This document shows, one piece after another, positions 24,670 to 33,167 of a stretch of 64,000 bases of DNA (positions are counted from its first letter, which is position 1; every line of letters starts with the position of its first letter). Under the pieces are notes generated by a model, which did not search any database, was not told where the DNA came from, and saw only the letters and a program-made list of their open reading frames with translations. Both the position numbers and the translations under genes were made by a program. The DNA comes from Salipaludibacillus aurantiacus (GTDB taxonomy: Bacteria > Bacillota > Bacilli > Bacillales > Salisediminibacteriaceae). The stretch lies in contig NZ_FOGT01000002.1 in NCBI RefSeq assembly GCF_900111295.1, positions 1 through 64,000 of the forward strand. The letters run 5' to 3'.

Positions 24670-25185
24670 TTAAATATAATCCCATTCAGAACGGATCAAT
24701 CCTAAATGGAAAACATCTTCATAGTTATCCCATTTTAGAACTTCATGTTTCGCTACACCTTCAACTTTTAACCCGCACTTTTCCATTACACGCTTAGAAG
24801 CTATGTTTTTCGCCATACACCTGCCAAAAACTCTTTCCAAACCAAGCTTACTAAAACCAAAGTCAAGAAGTTTAGAACACGCTTCTGTACTGTACCCCTT
24901 ATTCCAATAGTCAGGACTAATAAAGTAACCTAACTCGCCATGATTATGCTGATTTGAAACACTAACAAAGCCACAATTACCTACATATTCGCTCGGACGA
25001 TCTTTTAAAAATATTCCAAATTCATATGCGCTTCCTTTTTCCATATTCTCTCTTACAAAGTTTATCCACCAGTCAACGGTTTCCCTTGGATATGGATGCG
25101 GCATTGAAATCGTGGTCTCTGCGATTTCTCTTAACTTTACTACCTTAAATACAGATTCAGCATCCTGTATTTCATAAGGTCTCAT
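24670..25185 (-). CDS. GNAT acetyltransferase, RimJ/RimL type
   Basis: A 171-residue protein. Substrate-binding N-terminal half; the CoA-binding motif is LGYFISPDYWNKGYSTEACS (about 94-113), followed by FGFSKLGLERVFGRCMAKNI and ASKRVMEKCGLKVEG. This is the classic pattern of ribosomal-protein N-terminal acetyltransferases and related small-molecule enzymes. It ends IRSEWDYI as do many family members, so it seems complete. No strong ribosome binding site is seen, and the start at 25185 is provisional. Confidence 0.8.
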   Translation of the reverse strand: MRPYEIQDAESVFKVVKLREIAETTISMPHPYPRETVDWWINFVRENMEKGSAYEFGIFLKDRPSEYVGNCGFVSVSNQHNHGELGYFISPDYWNKGYSTEACSKLLDFGFSKLGLERVFGRCMAKNIASKRVMEKCGLKVEGVAKHEVLKWDNYEDVFHLGLIRSEWDYI

Positions 25186-25310
25186 GATCAGTCTTTCTGT
25201 TTCAAAAGCTACATTCTTAACATCCCCATCTAGATCATCAATCCTTTCTATTAAAAAACATTTATATATCCTTATTCGTTAAGTTGCGACTTTTTCCTGC
25301 TTGTATTAAT

Positions 25311-25330
25311 CTGCTAGTTAGTTTAATCAT
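25311..25330. repeat. Boundary motif, degenerate copy
   Basis: CTGCTAGTTAGTTTAATCAT lies downstream of the GNAT gene at 25373. Confidence 0.35.
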
Positions 25331-25372
25331 ATTTATTACAGGAATTCTCACCGTTGTGTAAATTGAAAACTT

Positions 25373-25834
25373 TTATAATTTTAGCTTTAAACCTTCATGC
25401 GTTGCTTTAAAACCTAACCGTTCATAAAACCTTAATGCATCTGGTCTTTTTTTATCAGTTGTTAATTGTACTAAATGACAGCCACGTTCTTCTGCACGTT
25501 GAATAGCCCACTTTATAAGTTCAGTGCCCACACCCTTTCCTCTTACCGAAGCTGATGTTCTTACTCCTTCGATAGTAGCTCTCCATCCACCTTGATGTGT
25601 TAAATAAGGGATAAAAGTAATTTGCTGCACCCCAACCACTTCATTTCCGACACAAGCTACAATTAACTCGTTATTAGAGTCAGATGTAATAGCCCTAAAT
25701 GCTTTTATGTAACTATGTGGAAGGGGATTCTTATATCGCTCACGCTTACTTCCTAAAGTGTCATCAGCAAGCATTGCAACAATACTGTCTAAATCATTTT
25801 CGTCAGCCATTCTAAACTTGATTTCTGTCTCCAT
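25373..25834 (-). CDS. GNAT-family N-acetyltransferase
   Basis: A 153-residue protein. IKFRMADENDLDSIVAMLAD opens the fold, EGVRTSASVRGKGVGTELIK (about 98-117) is the acetyl-CoA loop, and LTTDKKRPDALRFYERLGFK is the final strand-helix. The GGGGGG-type site upstream supports the ATG at 25834. Its closest known relatives by pattern are small amine acetyltransferases. It is a single-gene unit followed (on the minus strand) by a boundary-like motif and preceded by the repeat array. Confidence 0.8.
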   Translation of the reverse strand: METEIKFRMADENDLDSIVAMLADDTLGSKRERYKNPLPHSYIKAFRAITSDSNNELIVACVGNEVVGVQQITFIPYLTHQGGWRATIEGVRTSASVRGKGVGTELIKWAIQRAEERGCHLVQLTTDKKRPDALRFYERLGFKATHEGLKLKL

Positions 25835-26249
25835 TTAAGCCCCCCCTGAAGATTAAGCATTTTTACCACTTACAATATTCACTGACTTTATATCATAAAT
25901 TGAAAGGTAAAAGTCCCTTTTTTGCTTTGTATAAAATATTTGTCTTCAAAGACAACATTATGGTAATCAATTTCAAAGAAAATAAGTTGCTTTACTCAGA
26001 ATGTCATAAAAGAAAGGCAGGAACTCGAAATCTTAATATACAAAAACTTCTATTTGCTCATCGTTATTTCGATATGCTTCAAATATTCGATGCTTCCCGT
26101 TGATAAAATAAGGTCTATTACCAGTTAAATAACGAATTTATAGTACCATTACAGGATTTTTATGGTTTTATTTTATGCGATTAGGATCTTTATTTATCAT
26201 AGTTGAAGAAAAGTACAAACTCCATCACAACTGAATTACTAATCCATAT
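25835..26249. other. Gene-free leader before the 104-bp array
   Basis: AT-rich sequence. A frame at 25900-26103 lacks a ribosome binding site and has no recognisable domain, so it was not called. Confidence 0.5.
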
Positions 26250-26640
26250 CTATTTAGTCTATCACTTGCGTTTACTCGATCTGAGTGGTCGTGGTCTTTA
26301 TTCACTGTTTATGACCTAATCAGATTCCTTGAGCCGACATGGGAGGGTCATTTCTTCACTATAAAGTCCACTTACTTGTGCTTAATCCCTCTAAGCGGAC
26401 TTTATTTACTGTTTATGATCCACTCCACCTTCTTGATGTGGCATGAGAGGGCCATTTCTTCACTATATCGCCCACTCACTTGCGTTTACTCTATCTAAGC
26501 GGATTTTATTTACTGTTTATGATCCACTCCATCTTCTTGATCCAGTATGAGAGGGTCATATCTTCACTATATCGTCCACTCACTTGCGTTTACTCTATCT
26601 GAGTGGACTTTATTTACTGTTTATGACCCACTTGACCTCC
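26250..26640. repeat. 104-bp tandem repeat array
   Basis: The word ACTGTTTATGA begins at 26304, 26408, 26512 and 26616, exactly 104 bp apart. Each unit holds two related halves: one with ATGATCCACTCC, CTTGAT and ATGAGAGGGTCAT; the other with TCGTCCACTCACTTGCG. 104 is twice the 52-bp period of the array at 15.9-16.2 kb, and the halves share its YCCACTCACTTG core. No gene. Confidence 0.85.
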
Positions 26641-26717
26641 TTATCCTAGGCCTAGTCGCTCTTTTCCTGTCCTGTCCTCCCTAAGATTAACAGCCGATTC
26701 ATTTCAGTGTCCGCTAC

Positions 26718-27251
26718 CTAAATAACCTTTCTATATATGAGTTCAAAATCGTGATCCCAATTTAAACCGTCATCTGATTTTTCCCAGTAACTGTATATGG
26801 TGTCTCTTGATTCATTAATTTCCCCAATAAATCGTTGACTAAATTCTAATGGTGAAAAATCTGAGGTATCCCTCCACAATTTCCAAACATCGTCTTCTAA
26901 ACTCATGTTATATAGACGAGCTACACCTCTGGAATCAAAATAGTGTTGTAAATATTTACCACTACTAAAATCGTAGTCATAAACAATCGTACTACTTGGA
27001 AATTTAGGCTGATTCATAAGAGTTCGCTGAACGATAAACTTTTCTTTTTCCATCCAATCAAATGTTGTTTGTCCATAAAAAGAATTCGTTTGGAATTCAG
27101 GTGGAATTACTTCTACTTCCCATTTACCTATTAAAAATTCCAATCGTTTGAACGCTTCTTCACTACCTGGGTTTTTCAATAGTAATCTCCCCTTTTTCTT
27201 CTTCAACTTTTCTGCCCGTTTGTGGAACAAAAGCAGCCTTACCCTTTTCAC
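26718..27251 (-). CDS. DUF1579-like beta-barrel protein
   Basis: The recognisable domain begins PGSEEAFKRLEFLIGKWEVE and ends LNWDHDFELIYRKVI, with FDWMEKEKFIVQRTL and HYFDSRGVARLYNMSLED between. This is the pattern of DUF1579/THAP4-like barrels that measure about 145 residues. A TTG at 27179 behind GGGGAG is a good start (153 aa). The preceding 24 codons in this frame are very basic and look wrong. An alternative frame there reads KAAFVPQTGRKVEEEKGEIT, so a frameshift may have damaged a natural N-terminal extension. It lies 17 bp downstream of the VOC gene. Confidence 0.65.
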   Translation of the reverse strand: MKRVRLLLFHKRAEKLKKKKGRLLLKNPGSEEAFKRLEFLIGKWEVEVIPPEFQTNSFYGQTTFDWMEKEKFIVQRTLMNQPKFPSSTIVYDYDFSSGKYLQHYFDSRGVARLYNMSLEDDVWKLWRDTSDFSPLEFSQRFIGEINESRDTIYSYWEKSDDGLNWDHDFELIYRKVI

Positions 27252-27268
27252 TACCTTTAATTGCAGAA

Positions 27269-27694
27269 CTATTTAAGTGCTACAAGTTCTACTTTAATTC
27301 TGTCTGGGTCTTCAAAGTAAACAGCATAATGATTATTACCACCAGCAAAAGGATGTTTATCTGAGTAAAGGATGTTCACTTTTCTTTCTTTCAATTTTTT
27401 CGTCATTTCGTCTACGTGTTGACGTGATGATGAGTGAAATGCAAGATGATTAAGACCTACTCGGCATCTATGATATGGAGGGTTAAGAAACTTATCTTCT
27501 GCTTGAACAAAAACAATGTATGTATCGCCTAATTTCCAACTATGGCCACTTTCCCATTCCTGAAATGAGGTATAACCTAATTCTTCAAGAAGCCAGCCCC
27601 AAAACTCAATGGTTTGCTTTAAATCTGAAACATATATCTCGATATGATGCAGTAATCCTTTTTGCATAAAAAATCCCCCCAGATAGTTACTCAC
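27269..27694 (-). CDS. VOC-family protein (glyoxalase/bleomycin-resistance type)
   Basis: A single-module VOC protein. The preferred start is MQKGLLHHIEIYVSDLKQTI at about 27667, after GGGGGG; an upstream in-frame ATG gives 141 residues. The metal-ligand pattern is present: His in LHHIEIYV, His in VGLNHLAFHSSS and Glu in RIKVELVAL, with CRVGLNHLAFHSSSRQHVDE as the second module. The substrate is unknown; related proteins are often annotated as lactoylglutathione lyase-like. Likely cotranscribed with the DUF1579-like gene. Confidence 0.8.
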   Translation of the reverse strand: MSNYLGGFFMQKGLLHHIEIYVSDLKQTIEFWGWLLEELGYTSFQEWESGHSWKLGDTYIVFVQAEDKFLNPPYHRCRVGLNHLAFHSSSRQHVDEMTKKLKERKVNILYSDKHPFAGGNNHYAVYFEDPDRIKVELVALK

Positions 27695-27766
27695 TCACTT
27701 CTTCTTAAACTATCCTGCTTCCTTCGCATAATAGGAACGCCATCGTAGTTAAAATTTGTTATAAAG

Positions 27767-28459
27767 CTATTTAATCATTTTAAGGATCTGTCTTGAGTTC
27801 TTTATCATTCCAAATAGGCCAAGTCCTTTTTTGGCATCTCTACTTAGCTTCTTTTCTGCGATCTTTAACATTTTTTCATCAGCAGTGGAATAATCGCCAG
27901 AATGAAATAATGGCTGCGGGTCATATTCTATGGTGAGTTGAATAGCTTTGGTTTCTTCTTCTCCGACAATTTTATTCGATAGATATAATGCCATATCTAT
28001 ACCTGCTGATACTCCTGCGGCAGTTATGTATTTCCCTTGTTCCACTATTCTTTCCCGTACAGGTATAGCACCGAAATCACTTAATAAATTTATTGGTTTC
28101 CAATGGGACGTTGCTTTTAATCCTGACAGCAAGCCAGTGGAAGCCATTAAAATAGACCCTGTGCATACAGATGTCGTCCATTTTGTACTTTTATCTACTT
28201 CTTTGATCCACCTTAATACGTTTTCTTTTTTTATTTCATTCAAAAATCCTATAGTAGAACCTGGCAGTATTAAGATATCTGCATATTTTATTTGATCGAT
28301 ACTATGTTTCACATCGATGTCAATTAACCCGGAGTCCGCGTTTATATTACCTGTTTTTTCTGCGACAAATATTACTTCAGCATTACTCATATTCCTAAAA
28401 ACTGGGCCAATAGCATCAAGCATGGTTACTCCATTATATAAATAAATTATTATCTTCAT
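27767..28459 (-). CDS. DJ-1/PfpI family protein
   Basis: The ATG at 28459 after GGGAGG gives 230 residues (MKIIIYLYNGVTMLD). The nucleophile elbow TTSVCTGSILMASTGLL carries the conserved Cys, with His in ATSHWKPINLL. This is the GATase1-like arrangement of the subgroup resembling AraC-associated isocyanide hydratase (InhA-like) proteins. DAIGPVFRNMSNAEVIFVAE fits the N-terminal part. The C-terminal 40 residues beyond the fold are basic. Stress or isonitrile-related functions are known in the family, but none is inferred here. Confidence 0.8.
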   Translation of the reverse strand: MKIIIYLYNGVTMLDAIGPVFRNMSNAEVIFVAEKTGNINADSGLIDIDVKHSIDQIKYADILILPGSTIGFLNEIKKENVLRWIKEVDKSTKWTTSVCTGSILMASTGLLSGLKATSHWKPINLLSDFGAIPVRERIVEQGKYITAAGVSAGIDMALYLSNKIVGEEETKAIQLTIEYDPQPLFHSGDYSTADEKMLKIAEKKLSRDAKKGLGLFGMIKNSRQILKMIK

Positions 28460-28508
28460 CACTTGCCTCCCTAAAAATGACCCTGTTTCTCCAATTTGTT
28501 TTAGTAAC

Positions 28509-28606
28509 TCCACTTCAGTTTAGTATAATTTTCCAGTCTGCAGGCAAAAAAAAGCCGCATATTCAGTTTCCTCAATCTTTGCCTCTTGCTTGGCGTGAGT
28601 TAAAAG
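28509..28606. repeat. Dispersed terminator element, copy c
   Basis: CCACTTCAGTTTAGTATAAT, then TTTTCCAG, AAAAAAAGCCGCAT and GCCTCTTGCTTGGCGTGAGT. The 3' half of the hairpin is mutated. It is downstream of the GNAT gene at 28646. Confidence 0.65.
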
Positions 28607-28645
28607 CCATTTCATCACATTATCACCATAACTTTTCCTGCCAAT

Positions 28646-29107
28646 CTATTTTAATTTTTTTAGAAGTTTAACATATTCACCATATTTGTCTTCGCCACTA
28701 AACAATACGGTTGTAAATCCCTTCTTTTCGTATAGATGTCTTGCGTTAAAGTTATCCTTATCCACACAGAGTGCGATTTCCTTATATCCAAGTTGTTCAG
28801 CATAATCAATCAGATAATCAAGAATAATGCTGCCTATTCCACGATTGCGATACTCTTCTTTAACAATCATTCTAGACAGGTAAATCCGTTTATCTTGAAT
28901 AGTATAATCCGGGTCATTGTTTTTAAAAACTAACGACCCTTCCCCTACAAACTCATTATTATCTAAGTAAATAAAGGTCATTCTGTTTCCACTTACTAAT
29001 TCGTCGTAAAACATATTAGCCATTTTTGGATTCTTTTCCATATCCCAAATATTATTGCACTTCCTGTAGTCTTTAGGATATAACCTCTTTATTTCACGGG
29101 CAGCCAT
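28646..29107 (-). CDS. GNAT-family N-acetyltransferase
   Basis: A 153-residue acetyltransferase. YLSRMIVKEEYRNRGIGSII holds the CoA-binding loop (R-x-x-G-x-G, about 85-96) and CVDKDNFNARHLYEKKGFTT the final helix. GGGTGGGGC precedes the ATG, a fair site. No substrate prediction. The ten-residue N-terminus (MAAREIKRLY) is basic. It belongs to a three-gene minus-strand group with a small membrane protein and MsrA. Confidence 0.8.
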   Translation of the reverse strand: MAAREIKRLYPKDYRKCNNIWDMEKNPKMANMFYDELVSGNRMTFIYLDNNEFVGEGSLVFKNNDPDYTIQDKRIYLSRMIVKEEYRNRGIGSIILDYLIDYAEQLGYKEIALCVDKDNFNARHLYEKKGFTTVLFSGEDKYGEYVKLLKKLK

Positions 29108-29148
29108 AGCCCCACCCTTTCTTAATTTAAAAAATAAATCACAAGAAT

Positions 29149-29391
29149 TTAAAACGGCGGAGATGTTAATAAAAAAAATGTCACTCCTAAGACGATGGCA
29201 ACCCCTATACGAGTTGTTACCTTTTGGTTGGATAAGGCTGTATCAACTATACAGATAGCTCCCACTCCAGCCCCCAAAAACAGCATGTTTGCTAATTCTG
29301 ATGGATGAAGTAAGAATCCGATTCCAAGAAAAATAATAAATAATGTGATTTGATAAGTAAGTTTTGATTTTCTTGATTTGAAAATCTTCAA
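29149..29391 (-). CDS. Small three-pass membrane protein (80 aa)
   Basis: TTG at 29391 follows GGAGGAG by 6 bases and is preferred over the longer frame from 29433. After a basic start (MKIFKSRKSKLTYQI), three hydrophobic segments follow, at about 14-30, 33-51 and 60-76. No family recognised. It lies 41 bp upstream of the GNAT gene, probably in one transcript. Confidence 0.65.
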   Translation of the reverse strand: MKIFKSRKSKLTYQITLFIIFLGIGFLLHPSELANMLFLGAGVGAICIVDTALSNQKVTTRIGVAIVLGVTFFLLTSPPF

Positions 29392-29526
29392 AACTACTCC
29401 TCCTTCAAATAGATTATTTAATCTTTTTTCCAAAAATTATTAATTCATTTAATGATTAAGTCAGCACAACTAAAGAGTAAAGCATTTCGAATAACTATAG
29501 AGCTTAAAAAACCACCTTACTCTTTC

Positions 29527-29997
29527 TTACTTATACTTACTTAATATTTCTTTTGGAATATGACAATAATCATTTGGACATCTTGCTAGTCTGTCTTGAT
29601 GTTCTTCTGCACTTCTCACATAGTTTATAAGAGGCAATACTTCTACAACTATAAGGTCATAATCATTTCTCTCCCTAAGAAACGCCTTAGCCACTTTTAA
29701 ATGTTCAGGGTTTTCACTATATACTCCTGTTCTGTATTTCTCACCAACATCCTGTCCTTGTTTATTCAAACTGTATGGATCAATGATTTCAAATAAATAT
29801 TCCATTAAATCCCTGATCGTTACAACCGTCGGGTCAAATCCTGTTTTTACACATTCGGCGTAGCCATCATACTCACCCTTAAGTGTATGACTGGTTCCAT
29901 TAGCTCTTCCCGCTTCTGTAAACTGAACTCCAGGTAAAGTTTTTATAAAAGCTTGTACTCCCCATAAACATCCACCTGCTAAATATATTACTTCCAT
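29527..29997 (-). CDS. msrA: Peptide-methionine (S)-S-oxide reductase MsrA-like
   Basis: A 156-residue MsrA-family protein. The active Cys is Cys10 in LAGGCLWGVQAF; family members usually have GCFWG, so Phe is replaced by Leu. The substrate region has TSHTLKGEYDGYAECVKTGF, where most enzymes have GHAE. FEIIDPYSLNKQGQDVGEKY and the C-terminal LARCPNDYCHIPKEIL fit. It is a protein-repair enzyme reducing methionine sulfoxide with thioredoxin. The altered residues suggest a divergent subgroup. An AGGAGAG site precedes the ATG. Confidence 0.8.
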   Translation of the reverse strand: MEVIYLAGGCLWGVQAFIKTLPGVQFTEAGRANGTSHTLKGEYDGYAECVKTGFDPTVVTIRDLMEYLFEIIDPYSLNKQGQDVGEKYRTGVYSENPEHLKVAKAFLRERNDYDLIVVEVLPLINYVRSAEEHQDRLARCPNDYCHIPKEILSKYK

Positions 29998-30070
29998 AGT
30001 GACTCTCCTCTTTGATTAGTCCACCAACAATTAATTTTAAGTAAATAAAAAGAATTTTTTATTCTTAAAC

Positions 30071-30164
30071 AATGCTCCCCGGTAGATTAATATTTTTTTT
30101 AACACCTGGTTTTAACTCTTATATCTACAGTAAAAAACAGGTTAAAACACTTGGTTTTTAACTC
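30071..30164. repeat. Boundary motif and 3-copy word cluster
   Basis: AATGCTCCCCGGTAGATTAA at 30071-30090 is a boundary motif. From about 30101 ACACCTGGTTTTAACTC and ACACTTGGTTTTTAACTC repeat directly, with a third, inverted copy (CAGGTTAAAAC) between them; an RNA hairpin is possible. Confidence 0.45.
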
Positions 30165-30167
30165 ATT

Positions 30168-30509
30168 TTATTTCTCATTAGTAAAATCAATAATCCTTAA
30201 GTAGTTATCTGAATTGTCTTTATAAATAGCGTAACGTCCTGGTGGTATGTCGACGGGTTCTTTAATAAACTCCAATCTTTCCTTATTTTCCTTATAGAAC
30301 GTATCCACAGAGTCGACTAAGAAAACTCCTCCTGCAGATAGTTCCAATTCTTCATCTTCAATCAATAATCGAACATCTGAATGAGGTAAAGTTAAGGCAA
30401 CTGTGTGATTACCTTCTCTCCACGCTTCCTCAAATCCAAGTGTTTCTCGATAAAAAGTAAGTGATTCTTTAAGGTTTTTAACTGGATGGTACAAAAACAC
30501 TAATTTCAT
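30168..30509 (-). CDS. VOC-family protein
   Basis: A 113-residue protein from ATG 30509 behind GGAGG. KLVFLYHPVKNLKESLTFYR and GGVFLVDSVDTFYKENKERL are the two modules, and NSDNYLRIIDF closes the fold. The typical ligand Glu positions are substituted in part, so a binding or resistance-type function rather than glyoxalase I is likely. It is flanked on both sides by boundary motifs (30071 and 30601), as a single-gene unit. Confidence 0.75.
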   Translation of the reverse strand: MKLVFLYHPVKNLKESLTFYRETLGFEEAWREGNHTVALTLPHSDVRLLIEDEELELSAGGVFLVDSVDTFYKENKERLEFIKEPVDIPPGRYAIYKDNSDNYLRIIDFTNEK

Positions 30510-30600
30510 ATTCTCTTCCTCCATCCCATTTAAAATAGTCTTCTTATATAACCTGCTCGTCAGTTTAAATATAAAAGCTTTTTCTTGTTGAAGGTTTCTC

Positions 30601-30672
30601 CCCCATTAGTTTAACATCATTTTCCATTTTTAATCTAAATAAAAAAGCCGCATATGCAGCTTCCGATATAAC
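30601..30672. repeat. Dispersed terminator element, copy d
   Basis: CCCCATTAGTTTAACATCAT, then TTTCCA, then AAAAAAGCCGCATATGCAGC and TTCCG. Confidence 0.75.
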
Positions 30673-30695
30673 TATTTAACTAACTGATGTCTTAG

Positions 30696-30729
30696 TTTCA
30701 ACTAACGCGGAGTAATAGTTGAAGATCCA
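30696..30729. repeat. Inverted copy of the element arm
   Basis: TTCAACTAACGCGGAGTAAT followed by AGTTGAAGATCC reads in the opposite orientation to all other copies. The stretch from here to 30865 has no gene. Confidence 0.55.
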
Positions 30730-30865
30730 CGATAATCTTCACCAACTTCTAAATTCTTAAACGATTGAATCATTTCTTCAAAAAGGGAAACGGTATCAGG
30801 TCCTATCAGTATACAGTTTGTCCCTAAACAGGATCTGGTACCTTTCCCCTAATTACCTTCTATGC

Positions 30866-31924
30866 TTATGCTTTTGTACGGTAGTTTAGATTATTATTAT
30901 TTAAAGTTTTATCTTTTCCGAATAAAAAGTGCTTCTCCATATCTGGTGAATATTTGGAGTTAATGGTTTTGTTTCCTGTTGCTTCTGCTACTGCCCTCAA
31001 CATGGCAGGTGATGCTCCACAACAAAGGCCAATATAATTAACACCAATATTTTGTGCTTCTTTTGCCCAATCCGCTAATTCATACCGGTTATGGTAAAGA
31101 GGATCTAACGATGTTGGGAAAGTTGTTTCAGTTGGCAGGCAACAACTGCATCCTCCATCAGGTAAATTAAAGAATGTTGGGTTTTCTTCAGTAGTTCGAT
31201 ATGGAATAGGTAATCCACCGACAAAACCTTCTACCTCTTCTCTAATTTTCTTCAAATATGGCTGCATCGTATCTGGGCCACGGAAACAGTTCATTCCTAC
31301 AACTAACGCACCTTTTTCTGAAAGAATTTTACAGGATTCTTCTACCGTATAACCATCTCGCATTGTATTCTCAGCCATTAGCCCTAATGTCACAACTGCT
31401 GGCAAGTCTTGTTTTTGAATTTCTTCTAACGCAATAACAGCCTCTTCGTGGTAATAAAAGGTTTCTGCATTTATAAAATCTACGCTTTCTTCTTTACACC
31501 ACTTTACCATCTCTGCAAACATACTTCTTACTTTTTCCTTAGATCCAGGATCTTGAGTATCAAAAATGTTCGTATTTGAAATGTTACCTGCCACTAATGC
31601 TTCCTCTATAGGATGTTCTTTTGCTACTTCCTTGGCCAAACGGATTGCACTTCGATTTAATGGCTCAAGTAAATGTTCTTTACCTATAATTCTCATTTTT
31701 TCACGGTGGGCATTATATGTGAAAGCTAAAACAACATCTGAACCAGCATTCATGTAGTCTCGATATACATGTTTTAAAACATCTGGGTGTTCCAAAGCTA
31801 CTTCCGGTACGAAAGATCCAGCCTGTAGATATCCTCTGCGTTCCATCTCAAACAAATACCCTTCTCCTACAATGACAGTGCCTTCTTTTAACCTTTGTTC
31901 TAAACTTCTTTTTTCCACTACCAT
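30866..31924 (-). CDS. Homocysteine S-methyltransferase family protein
   Basis: A 352-residue zinc-dependent methyltransferase of the BHMT/MmuM type, which transfers a methyl group from betaine or S-methylmethionine to homocysteine. The zinc cysteines are in VVGMNCFRG and IGLCCGASP, the latter being the family signature. The N-terminus GTVIVGEGYLFEMERRGYL is the usual start, with Glu in place of the common Asp. The C-terminal extension after CCG is short and asparagine-rich (NNNNLNYRTKA). It lies 96 bp downstream of the LysR gene on the same strand. Confidence 0.85.
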   Translation of the reverse strand: MVVEKRSLEQRLKEGTVIVGEGYLFEMERRGYLQAGSFVPEVALEHPDVLKHVYRDYMNAGSDVVLAFTYNAHREKMRIIGKEHLLEPLNRSAIRLAKEVAKEHPIEEALVAGNISNTNIFDTQDPGSKEKVRSMFAEMVKWCKEESVDFINAETFYYHEEAVIALEEIQKQDLPAVVTLGLMAENTMRDGYTVEESCKILSEKGALVVGMNCFRGPDTMQPYLKKIREEVEGFVGGLPIPYRTTEENPTFFNLPDGGCSCCLPTETTFPTSLDPLYHNRYELADWAKEAQNIGVNYIGLCCGASPAMLRAVAEATGNKTINSKYSPDMEKHFLFGKDKTLNNNNLNYRTKA

Positions 31925-32020
31925 CTAACCCTCTCCTTGTCCTTTAATCTACGGTTAGTGTAGCATTCAAAGAGTAATATAGCGTAACACCTAAAGTCTA
32001 TCACTTGCCATAGTTTTAAA

Positions 32021-32941
32021 CTATACTACAGTTAATTCGTCGGCAATCGTTTCTTTTAAATAGTTAATATAAATCGTTGCTAGCGGGCTGTTTGTGACAT
32101 TCTTATGTGTAATATAGCCAACCGCGATTCGCTCATTTACCTCTAATGGAAGCGCCACAATATCATCATCGTTGATATCATAACAAATAACGCCTGTTGA
32201 AATCGTATATCCGTCCAACCCTATAAGTAAGTTAAATAAAGTAGCCCGGTCACTCACGCGAATATTTTTGGGTCTCGAAGCCGTGCTGAGTATTTCCTCA
32301 GAAAAATAAAATGAGTTATAATCCCCTTGTTCAAAAGATAGATACGGATAAGGATTTAAATCATCTAACGACACAGATTCCTGAACCGCAAGTGGATTGG
32401 TAGAACTTATAAACACGTGTGGCTTTGCTTCAAACAGGTCATGAAATATTAGATTTGCCTCTCTTAGAAACTTACAAATCACCTGTCGATTGAAATCATT
32501 CAAGTATAAAATTCCAATTTCACTACGAAGGTTTTTTACATCTTCAATGATTTCATACGTTCTTGTTTCTCGTAACGTAAATTCATATTCATCACGATTA
32601 TAGTCTCTTAACAGTTTTACAAATGCACTGACTGCAAAAGCATAATGTTGTGTCGATACAGAAAAATGCTGCTGTGGTGATTGAGTCGCATCCGTAAAGC
32701 GATTTTCAAGCAACTCTGTCTGCTCAATCACCTGTCTTGCGTAACCTAAAAACTCCGAGCCCTCTGGAGTAATGACAATCCCCTTATTCGTACGTGAAAA
32801 AATCGTAATCCCCAATTCATTCTCCAATTCTTTAATTGCATTAGATAGACTCGGTTGACTAATAAACAGTTGCTGTGCTGCTTTACTAATCGATCGGTTC
32901 CTTGCCACTTCAATTACATATTTTAATTGTTGTAATGTCAT
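32021..32941 (-). CDS. LysR-family transcriptional regulator
   Basis: A 306-residue regulator. Residues 1-60 are the winged helix-turn-helix (TLQQLKYVIEVARNRSISKA, AAQQLFISQPSLSNAIKELE). The rest is the periplasmic-binding-type effector domain. A GAGGAGG site precedes the ATG. It is in the same direction as the methyltransferase gene, an unusual arrangement because LysR genes are often divergent from their target. Regulation of sulphur or methyl metabolism is an inference from position only. Confidence 0.85.
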   Translation of the reverse strand: MTLQQLKYVIEVARNRSISKAAQQLFISQPSLSNAIKELENELGITIFSRTNKGIVITPEGSEFLGYARQVIEQTELLENRFTDATQSPQQHFSVSTQHYAFAVSAFVKLLRDYNRDEYEFTLRETRTYEIIEDVKNLRSEIGILYLNDFNRQVICKFLREANLIFHDLFEAKPHVFISSTNPLAVQESVSLDDLNPYPYLSFEQGDYNSFYFSEEILSTASRPKNIRVSDRATLFNLLIGLDGYTISTGVICYDINDDDIVALPLEVNERIAVGYITHKNVTNSPLATIYINYLKETIADELTVV

Positions 32942-33167
32942 CTACTATTCCTCCTCACTATCATTAAATAGGTTTATTGTAGCATAGATAGCTGGGAAGA
33001 CTTGCCGAGTCGATTATGGATATAGCATCAGGCCTATGATTTGTAAAATATGCTTGCATTCCATCAGATCTAATTGCATTACCAGCAGTACCTGTCCTGC
33101 TGCCATCTGATTAAAAGTTGGTGTAAAAGGGTAGAATACCTCTAATTACAGTATTGAGGTGATTGAG

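Noticed and set aside
25900-26103. 67-codon plus-strand frame before the 104-bp array
   Set aside because: No ribosome binding site, low-complexity composition and no homology pattern.
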